This document shows, in pieces, positions 31,401-46,400 of a DNA stretch of 64,000 nucleotides (positions within the stretch are counted from its first letter, which is position 1; every line of letters begins with the position of its first letter). Where the stretch lies: the NCBI RefSeq assembly GCF_028453695.1, contig NC_135778.1, positions 39,141,985-39,205,984 of the forward strand, read 5' to 3'. The stretch comes from Augochlora pura (Eukaryota > Arthropoda > Insecta > Hymenoptera > Halictidae). Both the position numbers and the translations under genes were made by a program. The notes beneath the pieces were generated by a model. The model was not told the DNA's origin. It worked only from the letters and a program-made list of their open reading frames with translations, and made no database searches.

Positions 31401-34400
31401 ACACGAAATATCGTAACTTGTTAAAAATCATACATTTTTTCAGTGATATTTATAATTATACCATATTTGGTTAAAACTGTCTCTGTTTGATAAAAATTAG
31501 AATTTAATCTATTTAGAATTAAAAGAACAAGAATCAATAATTTTCTGTAATATATAAATAATGAATCTTCATCGTTTGGCTACTTATACTACTTAGATAA
31601 CCCTTAGATATATAATATATAAAATATATTAACAATCGAAACCGAGAGCGGAGAAAATAACGTGCAGTGATAGCACGGTATGGCAACGTTTATGTACAAA
31701 GAAACCAAGAGTAAGTTTGACTTTTCAATGGTCGAATCCATCGATGGTAGTGGTGCGCGTTGCGTAAATTGGGTCAGAAAGAACGTGGTCCGTAGCGAAC
31801 TGTGTGCAAAAAACAGTTACAGGGACAGGGACAAAGAGAACAGAAGGGTATGAGCCTTCATTGGCGGAATCGGATAAGAGAACGGTATTTTACTATCGAT
31901 TTTTATCTGACATTGTTGTGAAAAATCGTTAACTAATGGACCATGTGCGAAATAAGTAAAAAATTAGCTAAGCTCGAATTAAGCTCTCAGAATTTTTTAC
32001 GCGATTTCTGGTGTTGCATAAACTTTATAAAAGCTGTCTTTCAATAAACTAATGTACAATTTTATCTATAAATGTAGTACCTGAAGCGTCATTATTTTAT
32101 TTTATATTTCTTCAAATTAAATAATTTTCGTGCACACGTAAACAAATTCGTGCAGATAAAATGGTTTAATCGTTAAAAAATTCGAAGTGCCAAATTGATT
32201 TTATCTGTATGTTTCGGAAGAGACTTGCCCCTACCACCGTGCCGGCTGTATCACCTCGCCAACTCACCGACTCACCACCCCTAAACCGCCGAAGGATTCA
32301 CAGGTCTCGGGCCTCTCGCATATTTCTCGGTCCACGCTATGATTGTCGGAGGCTCCGCAGATGCTATCGAATACGAGCCGGTTCGCTCGCCTTGCGGAAA
32401 GAGGGTCTTATTTTTCCACATTCTCCACCTCCGCTGCAACCTCCACCTCGACATCTACCATCCACGTCCACATCTACCACCACCACCACTAACACCACCT
32501 CCTTCTCCTCCACCACCTCCCTCCACAATTTTACTCTTTTACTTCTCCTCTACTAGCGAAGTTCTCACCTCCACCCCAAACTTGCATCTCCGTACCGTAT
32601 CTATCATTACTTTCACTCTGTGTCGAAAGTTAGAGACGTTTCCTTTTCACCTTGAGGTAAAACCCTACACCTCTTCTGCCTAAGTTCACCTCCATGGTTT
32701 TATGGTACGCGAAAAATTTTGCGGAGCTTTGTACCGTTGAATTTTCCATAGCCAGGTAATATGGTTACATTTCTTCGCATGTACTACACTTTCAATGAAT
32801 TTCTGGCATTATAATATATGTGACTGTATAAAAAATTTATTATACAGATTGTCCAACCTAACCTAAACATCTCGAATGTTTCATTTTGTTTCCTTATTTT
32901 AATATTATGTTTTTAAAATAGTTTTGTTTCGCTGACAAAATATTCTATTAGCGAAGGCGAAATTGTTAATAATATATATTAACTGAATAAGTTTCAAAGG
33001 TTAAGATGAAGCTCGTCGCTAAATAGCAACGAGCATTATGGGTCTTGAGCACAGACAACAGTCCTGCAGTTTTGTAGTTTCAGAAGGCATCCGTCACAAG
33101 GATATACAGCAATGCGCGCGTAAAAATTCTCGCGTAACCGGCTAGAATTTGCATTCCAGGAAGTGACTCGACCACCTTTCTGACTCGGCAAAGTAAAAGA
33201 ATAGGTATAGCGAGCGAAAGCGAGACTCGGCATTTAAAGGGATACCGCGACCGGCAAAAAATTAACGTGGAATAACGAAAACATCATTGTTAGTAATAAT
33301 TCATTTAATTGGAATTAAAATTCTTTTTATGAAGAGTCTAAATTACGAGATAGGTTAGATGATTTTTGTAGGTTTAATGATTCAATGTTTAATATCAATT
33401 TTCTATACTAACAACTCGCGCATGATCACGTGATCATAGGTAACATCCGACTAACCTGAAAGATTTCGTGGCATATACATAGTCGAAAAGATATAGAACG
33501 TATTTATTTACATTTTGTGTCCGCTCCCGTTGAGCATAGTATAAATTCTGACTACAAGAGACGATACTGCATAATATATACAGCATGCAAACAAATGTTG
33601 GTCTAGAGTGTAGTCTAAACTGTGCATATGTCGCGCCCTCGGCACGACAGTGTTTGTTTACTTCCGCTGATTCGACACGTTCGATGGCAAGGCGCACCGC
33701 ACAGCAGTGGGCCACAGTGAAGAGAATTACTTTTTTACGCTTATTTTAGCATTATTTCAACACATAAAAACCATATTACACATATTGCTGAATTTGTCTT
33801 AGCGTCAGCTGTAACATTATTGAATAAAAAATATATAGCGATAAATAAATAATCAACGATAGTTGATTATTTTTTGTAAGAAACATTTTTTAGTATCATA
33901 TTTTGTAACATAGTTCTTGTAACAAATTTTGTAACAAATAAGAAACAATTTTCAAAAATCTGGGTATTTTTAATTGTTATCAATGGAAATTGTCAGCGTC
34001 CGTGACAGCATGCGCGATAGTATTGGTTATCAAGGATCGAGCAAGTTTAACGATTAACGAGATTGCAAAAAGGTCTGTTATAAATAACTTGTAAATCAAG
34101 TAAACTCTGTAACCGTATGAATTTATGGTTTATTTGGTTATTAACGTAACCTTGACATACCCTTGACACAAACACTGTTAGGCCGCCGGCGTTGCTTGCG
34201 TGGAACAATAATTTATTTGTTGTTATTTCACGCAAGCTTTACAGGTCGAAACATCTGACACAATACCATAACAGTCGAGCTGCTAATTATGAACGCTTGG
34301 TTAAAATAATAACAAGCCAATTATACAAATTAATTATTACCTCGCACAAGCAGTATCAGATGTCATTTATTCGACTGTATACTAACGGATATAAATATGA

Positions 34401-37400
34401 TTACAAATATAAAAATCATAAATCAAGATCAATACAATATATTTTTCTAAAATTTCTACAAAACTCAAGCTGAACGATAATAACATTTATTAAGAGAACT
34501 TCCAAATAGTACCCTTGACAATTGATTTTAAGTGTCACTATTACAACCTACTATGGATTATGGGGTTAGGATTTAAATTAGACGACGACATCTAACTGCA
34601 CTCGCTACAAACATTCTAACGAGACAAGTATGACTTGCGTTTCAATTTTTGCTGACAAATACAGGTTACAAAGTAACGCAGCGTAGCTCCGTGAACCGTT
34701 TAAACCGTGTCGAATCGTATGATCTTAAACACAGCTGACATTAACATGTATTACCGATTATGAAAACGGATTGATAGTTGTTCGATAATCCTGCGAAATA
34801 TCAATAATCAAAACTAGACAGAGCACTTGACAACGGATAGAAGGTTAAGTTGATATGATGGTTAAAAGACGGTGAAAAATTTGGCTATAGTGCAGTAGTA
34901 ATAGTAATGATAGTACTAGTGTACTGGTATTAGGATTAGGATCACTATAAGTGTCAGTATTAGTATGAGTATCAGTATTAATATCAGCATCAATTTCAAT
35001 ATCAGTGTCAGTATCAGTACTAGTATCAATATCAATGTCAGTGTCAGTAATAATATTACTATTATTAGTACTGGTATTAATGGCTGTCGTAGTAGTAATG
35101 ATAGCAGTAGTAATGAATTGCTATGATAACGATGGTAGCAGTAATGAATTAATAATAAAAGTATTAGTCATAATAGTAATGGCAGTAGCAGTATTAGTCG
35201 TAGTAGTAGTGATAGTAGTAATAATAATAAATGGTAGTAGTACTAATAAAAATAGTCCTAGTAGTAGTAACGTATTAATAATAAAAGTACTAGTCGTAAT
35301 AGTAATAGCAGTAGCAGTATAAGTCACAGTCGTAATAATAGTGATAGTAGTAATAATAATAAATAGTAGTAGTACCAATAGTAATAATCCTAGCAGTAGT
35401 AACGTATTAATAATAAAAGTACTAGTCGTAATAGTAACAGCAGTAGCAGTAGACGTCATAGTCGTAGTAGTAGTGATAGTAGTAATAATAGTAGTAGTAT
35501 TAGTCGTAGTAGTAGTAATAGTAGTAGTCATAGTAGTAGTAGTAGCCGTAGTAGAAGTAGTAGTAGTAGTAGTAGTAGTAACACGGAAAGAAGGATAGAA
35601 CAGCTTGGAAATAATGATGACGGTGGTGGTAGTGGTAATAGAGGCGGAGAAGGAAGAGGAGCAGGGGGGAACGAGCGGACGAGAAAACGCACGCGCGAAG
35701 AAGGAGAGAGAGAGGGAGATAGAGTGTGAGGGAGAAGGATGAAGGGAGGGAGGGAGAGGGAGCACAAGGGGGGATTGGAATGCAGTCGAGTGAGGAATTC
35801 CGACCCCTCCCGCATATTTATCTGAACGCTGCTCGCCGGTCTGCGGTGCTCCGCTCGAAGCGAGGGACCCTCGTTTATAGCGTACCAACCAATATGCCGT
35901 TCATACCACAGAACAAACGAAAGAGGGGTAAATATCTCTACGAAGCCAGTGGCAGACCACAGTCCACGGTACGTGCAGATCTATTCAAGATCTATCCAAG
36001 AATGTTCGCCGTGCTTTATAATTGAACACATTCGTGAGATCTTTTCGAGAGTACGCAACAGAATGGAATTTCCTCGAGTTTTTCCAACGAATTTTCGGTT
36101 GACGACGAACGGCGAGGTGAAAGGAAATTATGTCCACCTTCTGTGTTCCAGGTAGACTGCTAATATCGCATTTAGCGTATTTTGTAATTTAATATTACTT
36201 TAGCGACGCGACTAACTTTAACAATGTCTGATTAAATGAGAAAATTTTGCATCGTATTTCACAGAAAATACTCTGTAATTAGGGTACAGTCTAGACTGGT
36301 AGTATCGACGGTAGTTCCAACTGTTTGTAACTTGTAAATAATTAAATCGCGTAATTTGCGAAATAGTCATTTCGATTCTTTCGAAGTGGTACGTGTCTGT
36401 TCACGTAAATCCTTAAAATCACGCATCGCGAATAATATGCATAGGACTGTACTTAATGCAATGATATTGTGAAACAAATAGTTTATGAACTAAATGTCAC
36501 CGATTATTAAATACAGTAACAGGTATGTGGTGCATACGTATTACGGGAAGAAATGGACTGTGACCACAGAGCCCGATGATCGAGAGAAAAGTATTTCGTC
36601 GATCAGACAGCTGCTGTTGAACAAGTCGAGGGATAGAAAAGAAGAATTTCTCGGGGCCCACGTGGCTTCCTGGAGGATACAACGATACGAGATACGACAG
36701 ACAGAGCGTGGAGGTTGGGTCGCCGGGGTGGGGAGGGGGTGAGCCGACGGTGGGGGTGGGAGTGGAGTGGAGAGTAAGGGTGCGGTAAAAGTGGAGGGAG
36801 CGCTTTGCACGGGTAATGCAAAGGATCAACTTCGCACATGGCCGGTTGCGATACTTTAAACTTTCTTTCTTCCCTTACTTTTTGAAATCAGTTTTACTCT
36901 TCTATCGCTAATATTGCAATTTTGCAGGAAACAAATAAACTCAACCAATATTCGCACTTATCGCGTGAAAGGCTGGTCAACAGAGTCGAAAGTGTCCTCT
37001 GGTAAATTAAACCATGGGTGAGCCCCATTTAATAGATTATCTGCGTAAATCTCTAAATCTCAAAAATAACATATCCTTAATTAACAAATTATATTTTTAT
37101 CATACAGGAAAAGAAGATACAATTATTTGCGGAAGAAATAAATGTGGAAAAGCGCGAGGGTGGCTAAATGCTTGACAAAAAATTCAAGCATGCTTTAAAT
37201 AGATAAGTATTCAAATATTTGTATATTTCTATATTATAATTAATAGATAATTATTAAGATATTTGTATATTTCTATACTATAATTAATAGATAATGGAAA
37301 TATACAAATACAGCTATTTTTAATTTTCGTCTAAATATTAAATACTTTGAGTTTAAAATTATTTACAGTACCCCTTTAACTAAAATACCCTATAAATTTA

Positions 37401-40400
37401 GAAAACTGAACAAAACATTATACTTGTATATTTCTATATATATTAGCAACAACATCTATCTATATAGAAACACTAGAAAATAAAAATACAGAAATACGAT
37501 ACTTTATTAAATTTTCGTTCAGATATTGGTAACAATATAAAAGTTACTTTCGGTCGACAATTATGCACACCACCGTAGGTATGCCATAGCATGTGGCCCG
37601 TGTACGTACGGCGTCTGTCTGTGCGCGCGCGCGGCAACCGGAATACGAGGATCAAAGATATAAAGGTGCGTTCATATCTGTCGGACGAGTGCGTCGCGGA
37701 TCGAACGGAGCCCGATGAAACGAACAGAGCCGAGCTTGAACTACGGACGCGGACACGGGGGAGAAGAGCGGATGAAGTCAGGTTGCGGTGGCGAGGCGAG
37801 CGAAGCTGATATGAATGGAATGCGATGCCATTATCGCGGTGTACATACCGATAACTCGATGCCCCGTTGCGAGTGAAGGTGTCTGCAGACGAGCAAAAAG
37901 CCTTAACTTGCGAGCAATTGCCTCACACGCTTCTCCGGCGATTCTAGAAATCTTACGGGTTTTCGTTTGATTTCATTTCGACCAGGTAGAACCGTACCAG
38001 AATCAAAAAAAAATCCCCAAACAGATCTTTAACAGATCGTAATCGTTTTTCCGACAACGGGTATTTCGATAAGTCTCCGTGGACACGGACTCGTAATGTA
38101 ACCGAGGCATTCCGAAAAGACGCGTCCATAAAAATGTAGGGTTAGGTAATACACCAAAACACCTATCGAAAATACGAGGATGGAAAATACGAAGCAAAAT
38201 AGATTCAATACTAGGTTTACGTAATCTTTACTAATTCTTCAATTCACGATTATTCGGATTGTATAGATGCATTTATTATTACTATAATATTTATTATTTG
38301 GTATTACTATTGTATTAATCATTATTTGGTACTACTATTGTCTTTATTATTATTTACGACTACTATTATATTTATCATTATTTATTATTACTATTATATT
38401 TATTATTATTTATTATTACTTCAATATGTAGTGACTCGCAACGATATTCGCCTATTTAAAAAAATGCAACAACTATTTAAAATTGGTCTAAACGATTTGA
38501 ATTTTAAGTTATAACAATATGTTACTTGCAGCAAATATTACAATAGCATTCGTTAAATATCAGAACAAATTTCTTACTCTTACATTTATAAATTAAAATA
38601 AAATAAGAGATTTTAGTGCTCTGTAAATCTAAAGTTCAGCAAGATAATCGTTTCGTGAGCTGGTATGCATTTAAGCCGCATTTGCCCAAGGTTATCGCTA
38701 TTTATTGAGAGTAATGCATTCCGTAGTAATTTATCTTCTACGCGTAGGTATCCGCGCGGTTGTACGCATGCACGTTACGCGCCGACCAAAAAGAGAAATG
38801 GTGAAAAATTTTGCGGCGCCGACTTTGCTTTCGCATTATTAACAATTAAAGACCGACAACAACGACGGGTAAATCGGTTCTTTGCCCCTATCTCTCACTG
38901 TCTGCTCTCCATATATTTTCCAGACCGATTTAACGAATCTTTTAAATTGTAAAACGACAGAAATTAAAACCCGAATCTTCTCGTTCGCCTGTTACCTGTT
39001 ATCTGTCACACCTGTGTAGTCGGTTGACGAACATACCTATCACACACAGCTACAGTTTAAGCGACTAATGACACAGGAATCTCAAAAATGTTTACATCGA
39101 TCTTGATGCTGTTATCTTAATGCGTTCGAACTGATTAGTAACTCGGTATCAGCAGTCGATGACGACATAATAATAATAGCAATGTTTACCTATGTACGTT
39201 GCGCTTAGATCCGCGGATCTTATGAGTTCGTGGATTGCGTGACCGTAAATTATACATTCAGAATAATGTTATTAATGGACCGAGATCCATTTCTTTTTCG
39301 TTTTCTTCGTAACTCGTTTTCTGTATTTTATGATCTACGTTGCAACTTTGATCAAGTATACGCCGATGTTGCGTGCACAGATATATGGTTAGCGTATATA
39401 AGCATAATATATAGCTAAATATCATGATCCGGTTTCAAATGTATTCCTCTTAATTTATTTTTAATCAAAGGATAGAATATTCAGTTGCCGTAATTAGCTG
39501 CATAACTTATTTAGAAATTCTGCGAAAGTGTAAAGTTTACACTGTAAAAATGTGACCTAAGATATATTCAGAGCTAGGTAATATTTATAGAGAATATATT
39601 TAAAATACCATTTTAAGTAATAGATTCTTAGAATTTTAAATTCATATTGAATCTTAATTTTTGAAAAAATAATCAATTTATTAGCTTGACAATTGAATTC
39701 CAAGGTGTTGAAGGTTTCTTCTAATACTTTGGTTCTGGTGTTCTCGATTCGATATCAATTTCAACTCAAATATCGTTAACATGCTCGGCTCGAGACATAA
39801 CAGAATACGAGAATAGAATGCTCATTGTGCCGATTGTCAACGTACTACAGGAAGATTGATGCGATTTTTTTTTGCGGATTGGTCGACCGAATGAAGGTTA
39901 AATAAGGCGAACCGTAAGCGAGGCGGTGGTACCCGGCTTGTTTTCTTTTGAAAATCAAGTCCCGGCATCGGTCAGTGACAAGCGAATAATGACGATTATG
40001 ATGACACATAGAACGCGCGAGAAGGTACACGAGCGAGATGCAGATAGGACAGGGTAGAAATAGAGAAAAAGCGGGGGAATGAAAAGGACGAGGCCGAAGG
40101 AGGAAGAAAAAGAAGAGCAAAGCATGAAATTCCACTAGTTGTCTAAAAATAGTCTCTTACAAAAGAGAATAATAACTCGGGTATGTATACATCTGGTCGC
40201 TGGGTAAAAGCGTCGGCCTATTTATGTATCGCCCGGTGGAGATGGAATCCCGATCCCTTCGCGTGGTCGTTAACATTGTTTGCCCCTGGAAGAGAGCCGT
40301 AGGAATGTGAAAAGCTACGCTGCTGGTAAATGGTGAGCAACAACGCTGTAAAGCCGGTCGTGCTCCTTACTGCACTCTCTATTTTCCTCCGTAGTATTTT

Positions 40401-43400
40401 CGAAGCAAATTGTTTCGAATATTTGTAGAAGAACACACAACTCGAAATACAATCGATTTCTCGATTAAACCGTGCAAATAGACGATCGAAAATCGTTGAA
40501 CGTTCGAGCCTAAAAAGCGAACGTGATGGCGTTGATCTCGCACGAGGTGCCAAAAGGCTGGCGATATAAACAAAAGATCTACGAATATAAATAATGCTTG
40601 CGAATCGAGTATAGTCGGATTTAAACGATTTATAAATATCTCTTGGTAGCTCGGATAAAGTTAGCATATTATATCCCGTAGATCGGCACACACACACATA
40701 ACACGTGTCTTGTTAATTAACTTCTATTAATTCAATATACATTACGGGACGTAACCTACTATTGTGAAAAAAGTTGTCGCTGTATCAGAACCTTTTTTTT
40801 TCTTTCCCCTGGATTCCACGCATGCATATTCATAAATACATTAAGGAACCTCGGAGAAAAAGTTGGACAAGAGCATTCTTCTCCTCGGAATCAAATAAAT
40901 CGAGATGAAATATGAACCTGTAGAATCCAGTAGTCTTCGAATAATTCAATATGAAAAAATATCTACACAGTTTAACGATATCCGTAGCAGTATCGGGTGA
41001 AATTTGAAAGGAGAATATTTTAGGATTATGTTAGGTATCGAGTTTCATGGTATCTGTATTTTCGAAAACGTTAAATTTGAATGAACGACGTTTAAGAATT
41101 GTTCAAGAAGAGGTGTATCGATCGATTTGCGATAGAGTAGATCGACTCTGTCGATTCACTACACCGTGCTTCGCTGTTTCCCCAGTTCGCTGTTAGCTTT
41201 GGCTGTTCAATGTTCGCACTCGTACTCGCAGTCCGCGTACCCGCGCGCTGTTTGCTGTTTGCGCACCGTTCTTCGCGCACCACGGAGCATCATCCCGACG
41301 CGGTACGAAGCGACACGAAGCGACGCGATGCGACGCGGCGCGACGAGCCGAGTAGCATCGAAGGACAGAGGCACATCCGCCCGTACGGGGAGGATCGTGC
41401 GCCATCGGCAGGCGTCGTGGATTTTCGTGAATCCGTCGTGGGTCGCCTGGGGGCCCTACGAGCGTAACGCCGGTAGCCACTACGCCAAAAGGGTCGCATA
41501 GCGCGAGAAGAGAAAAAAGAGAGATAAAAGGACAGAGGGAGAGAAAAACAGAATGAAAGAATCAGGCGAGGACGAAAGATCCAGGCGGCCCGAGGTCGGA
41601 GAAGGAGAAGACAGAGAGGGCACGGGTAGAGCTGGCATCTTTTCTTCAAGATGCATTCAGACTTGGGACAAGAATCTGTGAGCCACGGAGATCAGATCAA
41701 TACCCTCTCGGCGTACTCTTAACGTTCCATCCTTGATGAGAAAGTTTCCTTGTTATTCAAAACGTCTGATTGCTAACGAGAACAATGCGATCGTGGCGTC
41801 GGACAGCATGAGCACGTAGAATAAGGCTGCCGACACGTTGGGCTAATTTTTTCGTTCGTTTATACAGGGTGTCCTATCTGAAGGAACGCGCTCGATTATC
41901 TTCTAAACTATAGGTCATTTCAAAAAATATTTTAAATAGACCTAACTCTGTTTTTAACAAAGATGACCCTTTAACAATTTGTATAATATGTATATAGATC
42001 GACAAACTGTTTTACTTCTGATTAAAAGTCATTAGTCCCGTTAATTTCACACTGTACGATTCGAAAATGCCGTAAATTAGACGAATCGCTAGTCTTGTAA
42101 GAAAGAGTCGGAATAAGTGGTCCGCGGGATGGATCGCGCTGACTCGAGGTAGATGCATAGGGTTCCCAGGGGATCCAGGGTGTTCCACGGGATCCATGGG
42201 ATTCGCGGGATCCACGGAATCCACGAGCTTCGGGGGATTTCGACGGGGGGGAAATGGGAGGAAACGGGGGGATGATGGGTGTAGAGAGGGGCGGGAAGAA
42301 GGTTCGAACGGACGCGAACGCGGACGGGAGACATTCCAATCGTCCGTGGCAAGCTTGCCTACTTTGCTTCGCTCGCTTGTCTGCTTACTCTTTCGTCAAG
42401 ACATCGGTCGTACTAAAGTTGACAAATTTTTCCTTTATTTGTTCATAATGAAGTCGACCTGTCAGCTCAATTTCAATTATTCACGGCTGCTCAAAGATTT
42501 TTCTGCCTCGAGGAAATATTATTATTATATTTTCTAATGTGGTATATCGAAGCACGTGTACGTATTACACGTAGTTCAGGTCGCTACCATAACCTAAAAG
42601 CAATAGTGATTTTTTCGTTGGAATATTTCAAGTCTGACACAAAGTCATCTTGTTAATATAAAGCTTGATTTTGTCACAAAGTTCGTCGCTTTGCCACATT
42701 GTTTATCGAGTCTAGGATTTATTTGGTCCGTATTTAGTATGGAGAATTAACATAGAGAGTTATAAAAAAATGTTTTTATAAAAGCTGTTTGATATAATGA
42801 AGCACGTTGTCTGGTGTGAATATTTTTTTAATAGTGGAGTGGTCGATTTCAAGGTTATGTTAATTTCTGTAAATAGGACAGTTATTACATACGGTTCTTT
42901 GTAATATTATAATAGAGAGTTTCGAGCTAAATTAGACGAATTTAATATTATCCAAATTAATTATTAGTATGAATTAAATATTACTATTTAATGCCATATG
43001 GGTTGCGATAAATTCCCTGTTATCCCTGCTTAAAAATTTTGCACCAGCCAATGTGCCCCATCGTACCAAATAGCATTTGTAAGACAACTTAATATCCATT
43101 CTGAGATATTCCGCGCGTTTAGATTCGAACGGGACACCCTGTATAGAACCGCCGCGCCGCCCACCGTCAGTCCGCGCGATTTACATTAATAGTGTGTCGA
43201 TTTCTACTTGCAGAGAGTCACGATATTTCTCGTTTCATTTCACACAGGTTATCGGTGGCCAAGACTGATTAGAGCTAATCAGCGGCGAAACATATGCGAA
43301 AGGTAAGCTGATGCTTAATTAATTTGCGTTATTATGCGATCGCATACTTTCTATGTATACATATTAAATATGTACAGCGGCTGCTTCTACCCGATGAGTA

Positions 43401-46400
43401 AAATATTTTTAGAAGCAGCTCGTCTTGACAATATCACCAAACACCTCGGGAACGTTCCCAAAATTGTATTTGCATCTACGGTGGGAAGCAAAATTATTTG
43501 TACACCTTTGATAGCACCTTTTTCAAAGCTGGTATAAATGACTGAAATTTTTACAGATGCTACAGGGATTAGTTCCTCAATTTTTTAAAATTTACTACTA
43601 CTTGAAATTATAGAAAGAATACAAACAAATCTCGTTTCTCAACTATTCCATCTGAGCCAAAAGGATTTGTAAATGTACCATAAATGGGATGAAAAATATA
43701 TTGTCAACACTGTTACCATGAATTTTTGTACAACAAACGAATAGATATTATTGTATTTTCTTCGTCGACCGAAGAAATTGTTTTTAATTAATCTTCTCTA
43801 TACACGCGGCACCATGGCTGACTGAATATATTTATAATTTATCTTGTAGGAACCTGACAAGAGTATGCGGTGTAGTACAACGCTCGTCGTACAAATATTT
43901 ATTTGCATAAAACGCAAGCAACCATTTGACAAGCTGTGAAGCTCGCGCATAAATGCCGGATTTCTAAAGGATTTTCTGTAAAAATGTTGGAGAACTTTTA
44001 TCTAGATTTCCGCAAAAGGCTCGAAGGTATGAGCGTAACTTATGATTTAAAGTATCAGGATCTGCAACTTCCACCGGCGGTGTCATAATCGGTTTTGTAT
44101 CTGTCCGCCTGAGTCGACAAGCGGTACGAGAGCTGAGTGAGCAAAAATAAATGGCAATTAAAATTCCACTCGCGTCTCAGTGCCCTGTAGAGAGACGTGA
44201 AGCGTTGTAGAAACGAAAGAAAAGGAGCGGAACAGAACGGAGCGAGAGGAAGCGAGAATGCGGGGATGATGAAGCGAGAGCAAGGCTCCGGCGAGCGTTA
44301 GCAAGCGAGAGGAAGCGAGAGAGAGACAGAGAGAGAGAGAGAGGGGGAGGTAGAAAGGAACAAAAATTCGAGAAACGTGGTAAACAGAGAAGGACAATGT
44401 GACTGTACACAGATGCATGTGCGGACAGGGGGGGGGGGGGGGTGCACAGACCTGGCCGGTGATTTTAAATATTTAAATCAATGAACGAAAGAATGAGATT
44501 CCTCATACCGCCGTATCAAAGAAGAACAATAATTGTTTTTCTAAAAGGAATTCTTATTTTTATACTATACTGATTATACATATATACTGATGTGCAAAAT
44601 ATACCACATAGAATGTATTTTTGTATGTCGAAGAAATATTATATACAATATATAATGAACGTTCTATTTTGCAGAATCCACAAGTGAAATACTTTCATAT
44701 AAATGTGACCAGCAAGCGGACAACCCTTCCGCGAAACAGAAAGCTTCGAAGGCAACATTGTACCCACAAGAAATTACGGAAAATATATTTCGTATCGCAG
44801 CACGCGTAAACTGTAGTCCCGGCCGAGTGACAGCGACGACATCGGACACCGAAGCGACGAAATATTTTAAATATATTAGTTAATGCGAGGCTAGTACGCG
44901 GGCCGCGTATATGTCATTCGTGGGCAGAACCCGTAAACTCGTCAGAAAATATCCGCGTTGACGTTTTTATTCGCCCGGTGTTTGCTTCATGACTTCGAAC
45001 TTGGCAGTGAGGCACACAGCCCGGAAGATTTGTACCACATTCCACGGTGATTGCATAAATTGAACGTAGTGCACAAAAGTGGTTCAACGAATTCAGTTAT
45101 GGGCGGTTAGGGGACTCGGATATCGGCCGCGAATCGATCATAGGGTATACAGCGATCGTGTGTTATAATTTTTAAATATGTTAAGAACAAGCGCGACGCA
45201 CGGTGTGTGAGAAATTGTTTGCATCAATGTACATTTATTAATTTAAAATTTTTTTCTTTCCAATGACTGGAGGTGACGTGGCCACGAATTTGTTATAAAT
45301 ATTATATATTGACGGAACGATTCATTTTGCAAACGTTCTAATTATTTAAAGCGCATTGATACTATGGAAATTTAAAAAATTAAATGACCATCGAACGGGT
45401 CAAGCGGGAAATATTTATTAGATTGATTCGAAGAGTATTCGATCGTACCTTATGTGCATAACTTCTCTTTACAATAGGTATGTACATACTCGAGCAGTAC
45501 CTATATGCACTAAATATAATAACATATAAGGCACTAAAAATCGTCACCGATTGTCAACAATTATAAAAATATGCCACAAGAATTTTAGAGAATTTACTGG
45601 TTAATTATAACCAATTATAGACACTAGTGTCTCCTATTAGGTTTACCATTTGGTACAGTAATACTGTTATTATTAAAAAATAATTTTTTTAAGTTTCAAT
45701 GACACGAATGAAGCGTTGAAACTTAGTTTTGCACTTAAATATCCATAAGTACAACTTACTGTATCGTGTAGTGTATCTATCATCGTAAAATCACGTGTGA
45801 TCATTAAACAATACTACGTAGATTTATTATTATAAATGATCAGAAAACTTACCTCGAGTACGTCTTGTGCGGTCTGGAGATATTCGCGAAGCATGGCCTC
45901 CTGAATGGCGCGCCATTCTTGTCTTGGATCTTCGAGTTGCGTGGTCTCTGAAACAAACAAATTCATCGAAAAACAATAATGCGATGATTTCTGTGCCTGT
46001 AATAAACGGTAACCCAAAGCATCGATTCACGTGTCTATAAATAATTTGTTTCGCAATTTATTCGTCGTACCTATTGTGTCTGTAGGCACAATATTGTACG
46101 CACAATGCACGCACTTAATTATTCCATGTACGTGTATACGTATTATAATATCCGTACATGTAGTAATATGATAATACATGGACGCGTGCAATAATTCAAT
46201 TATGCCTCCTACTTGCTTTTGATAATTCGCAACATACATATCGTCCAACGTACAATACTATACGACATGTTTTAACCGTAATATTTGCGCATAAATTAGT
46301 TTATTACGTCGCGTGACGTCCCCGAGATTTTACCTGTCTCCGATTTGTGCCAGACCGACAGGCAACGTTAAAGAAAATATGTTATACCTTGAAGAATGGT

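Larger units (their letters stand above)
23461..45852 (-). other. kibra: kibra intron 3 (22.4 kb)
   Basis: Largest intron, with phase 0 on both sides. From low to high coordinates it holds AT-rich DNA (23.5-24.7 kb), a copia fossil, the candidate alternative exon (26609-26920), a CT-rich block to 28.3 kb, then mixed AT-rich DNA with microsatellites at 30.0-30.4, 34.9-35.6 and 38.3 kb, a GC-richer stretch at 41.2-41.6 kb with short CGACGCGAAG-like repeats, a TIR-bounded element at 41.9-43.1 kb and a G15 tract at 44.4 kb. Stretches 28.4-29.9, 31.2-34.8, 36.0-37.2, 38.5-41.1 and 43.2-45.8 kb show nothing I can name. Confidence 0.8.

Noticed and set aside
35121..35888. 255-codon Thr/Ile-rich frame
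   Set aside because: Product of the AGT trinucleotide array.
40218..40697. 159-codon minus-strand frame in kibra intron 3 with an internal in-phase GTAAGG
   Set aside because: Arg/Ser/Phe/Ile-rich composition and AT-rich third positions look like chance. No homology, and the donor alone is not enough to call a second alternative exon.
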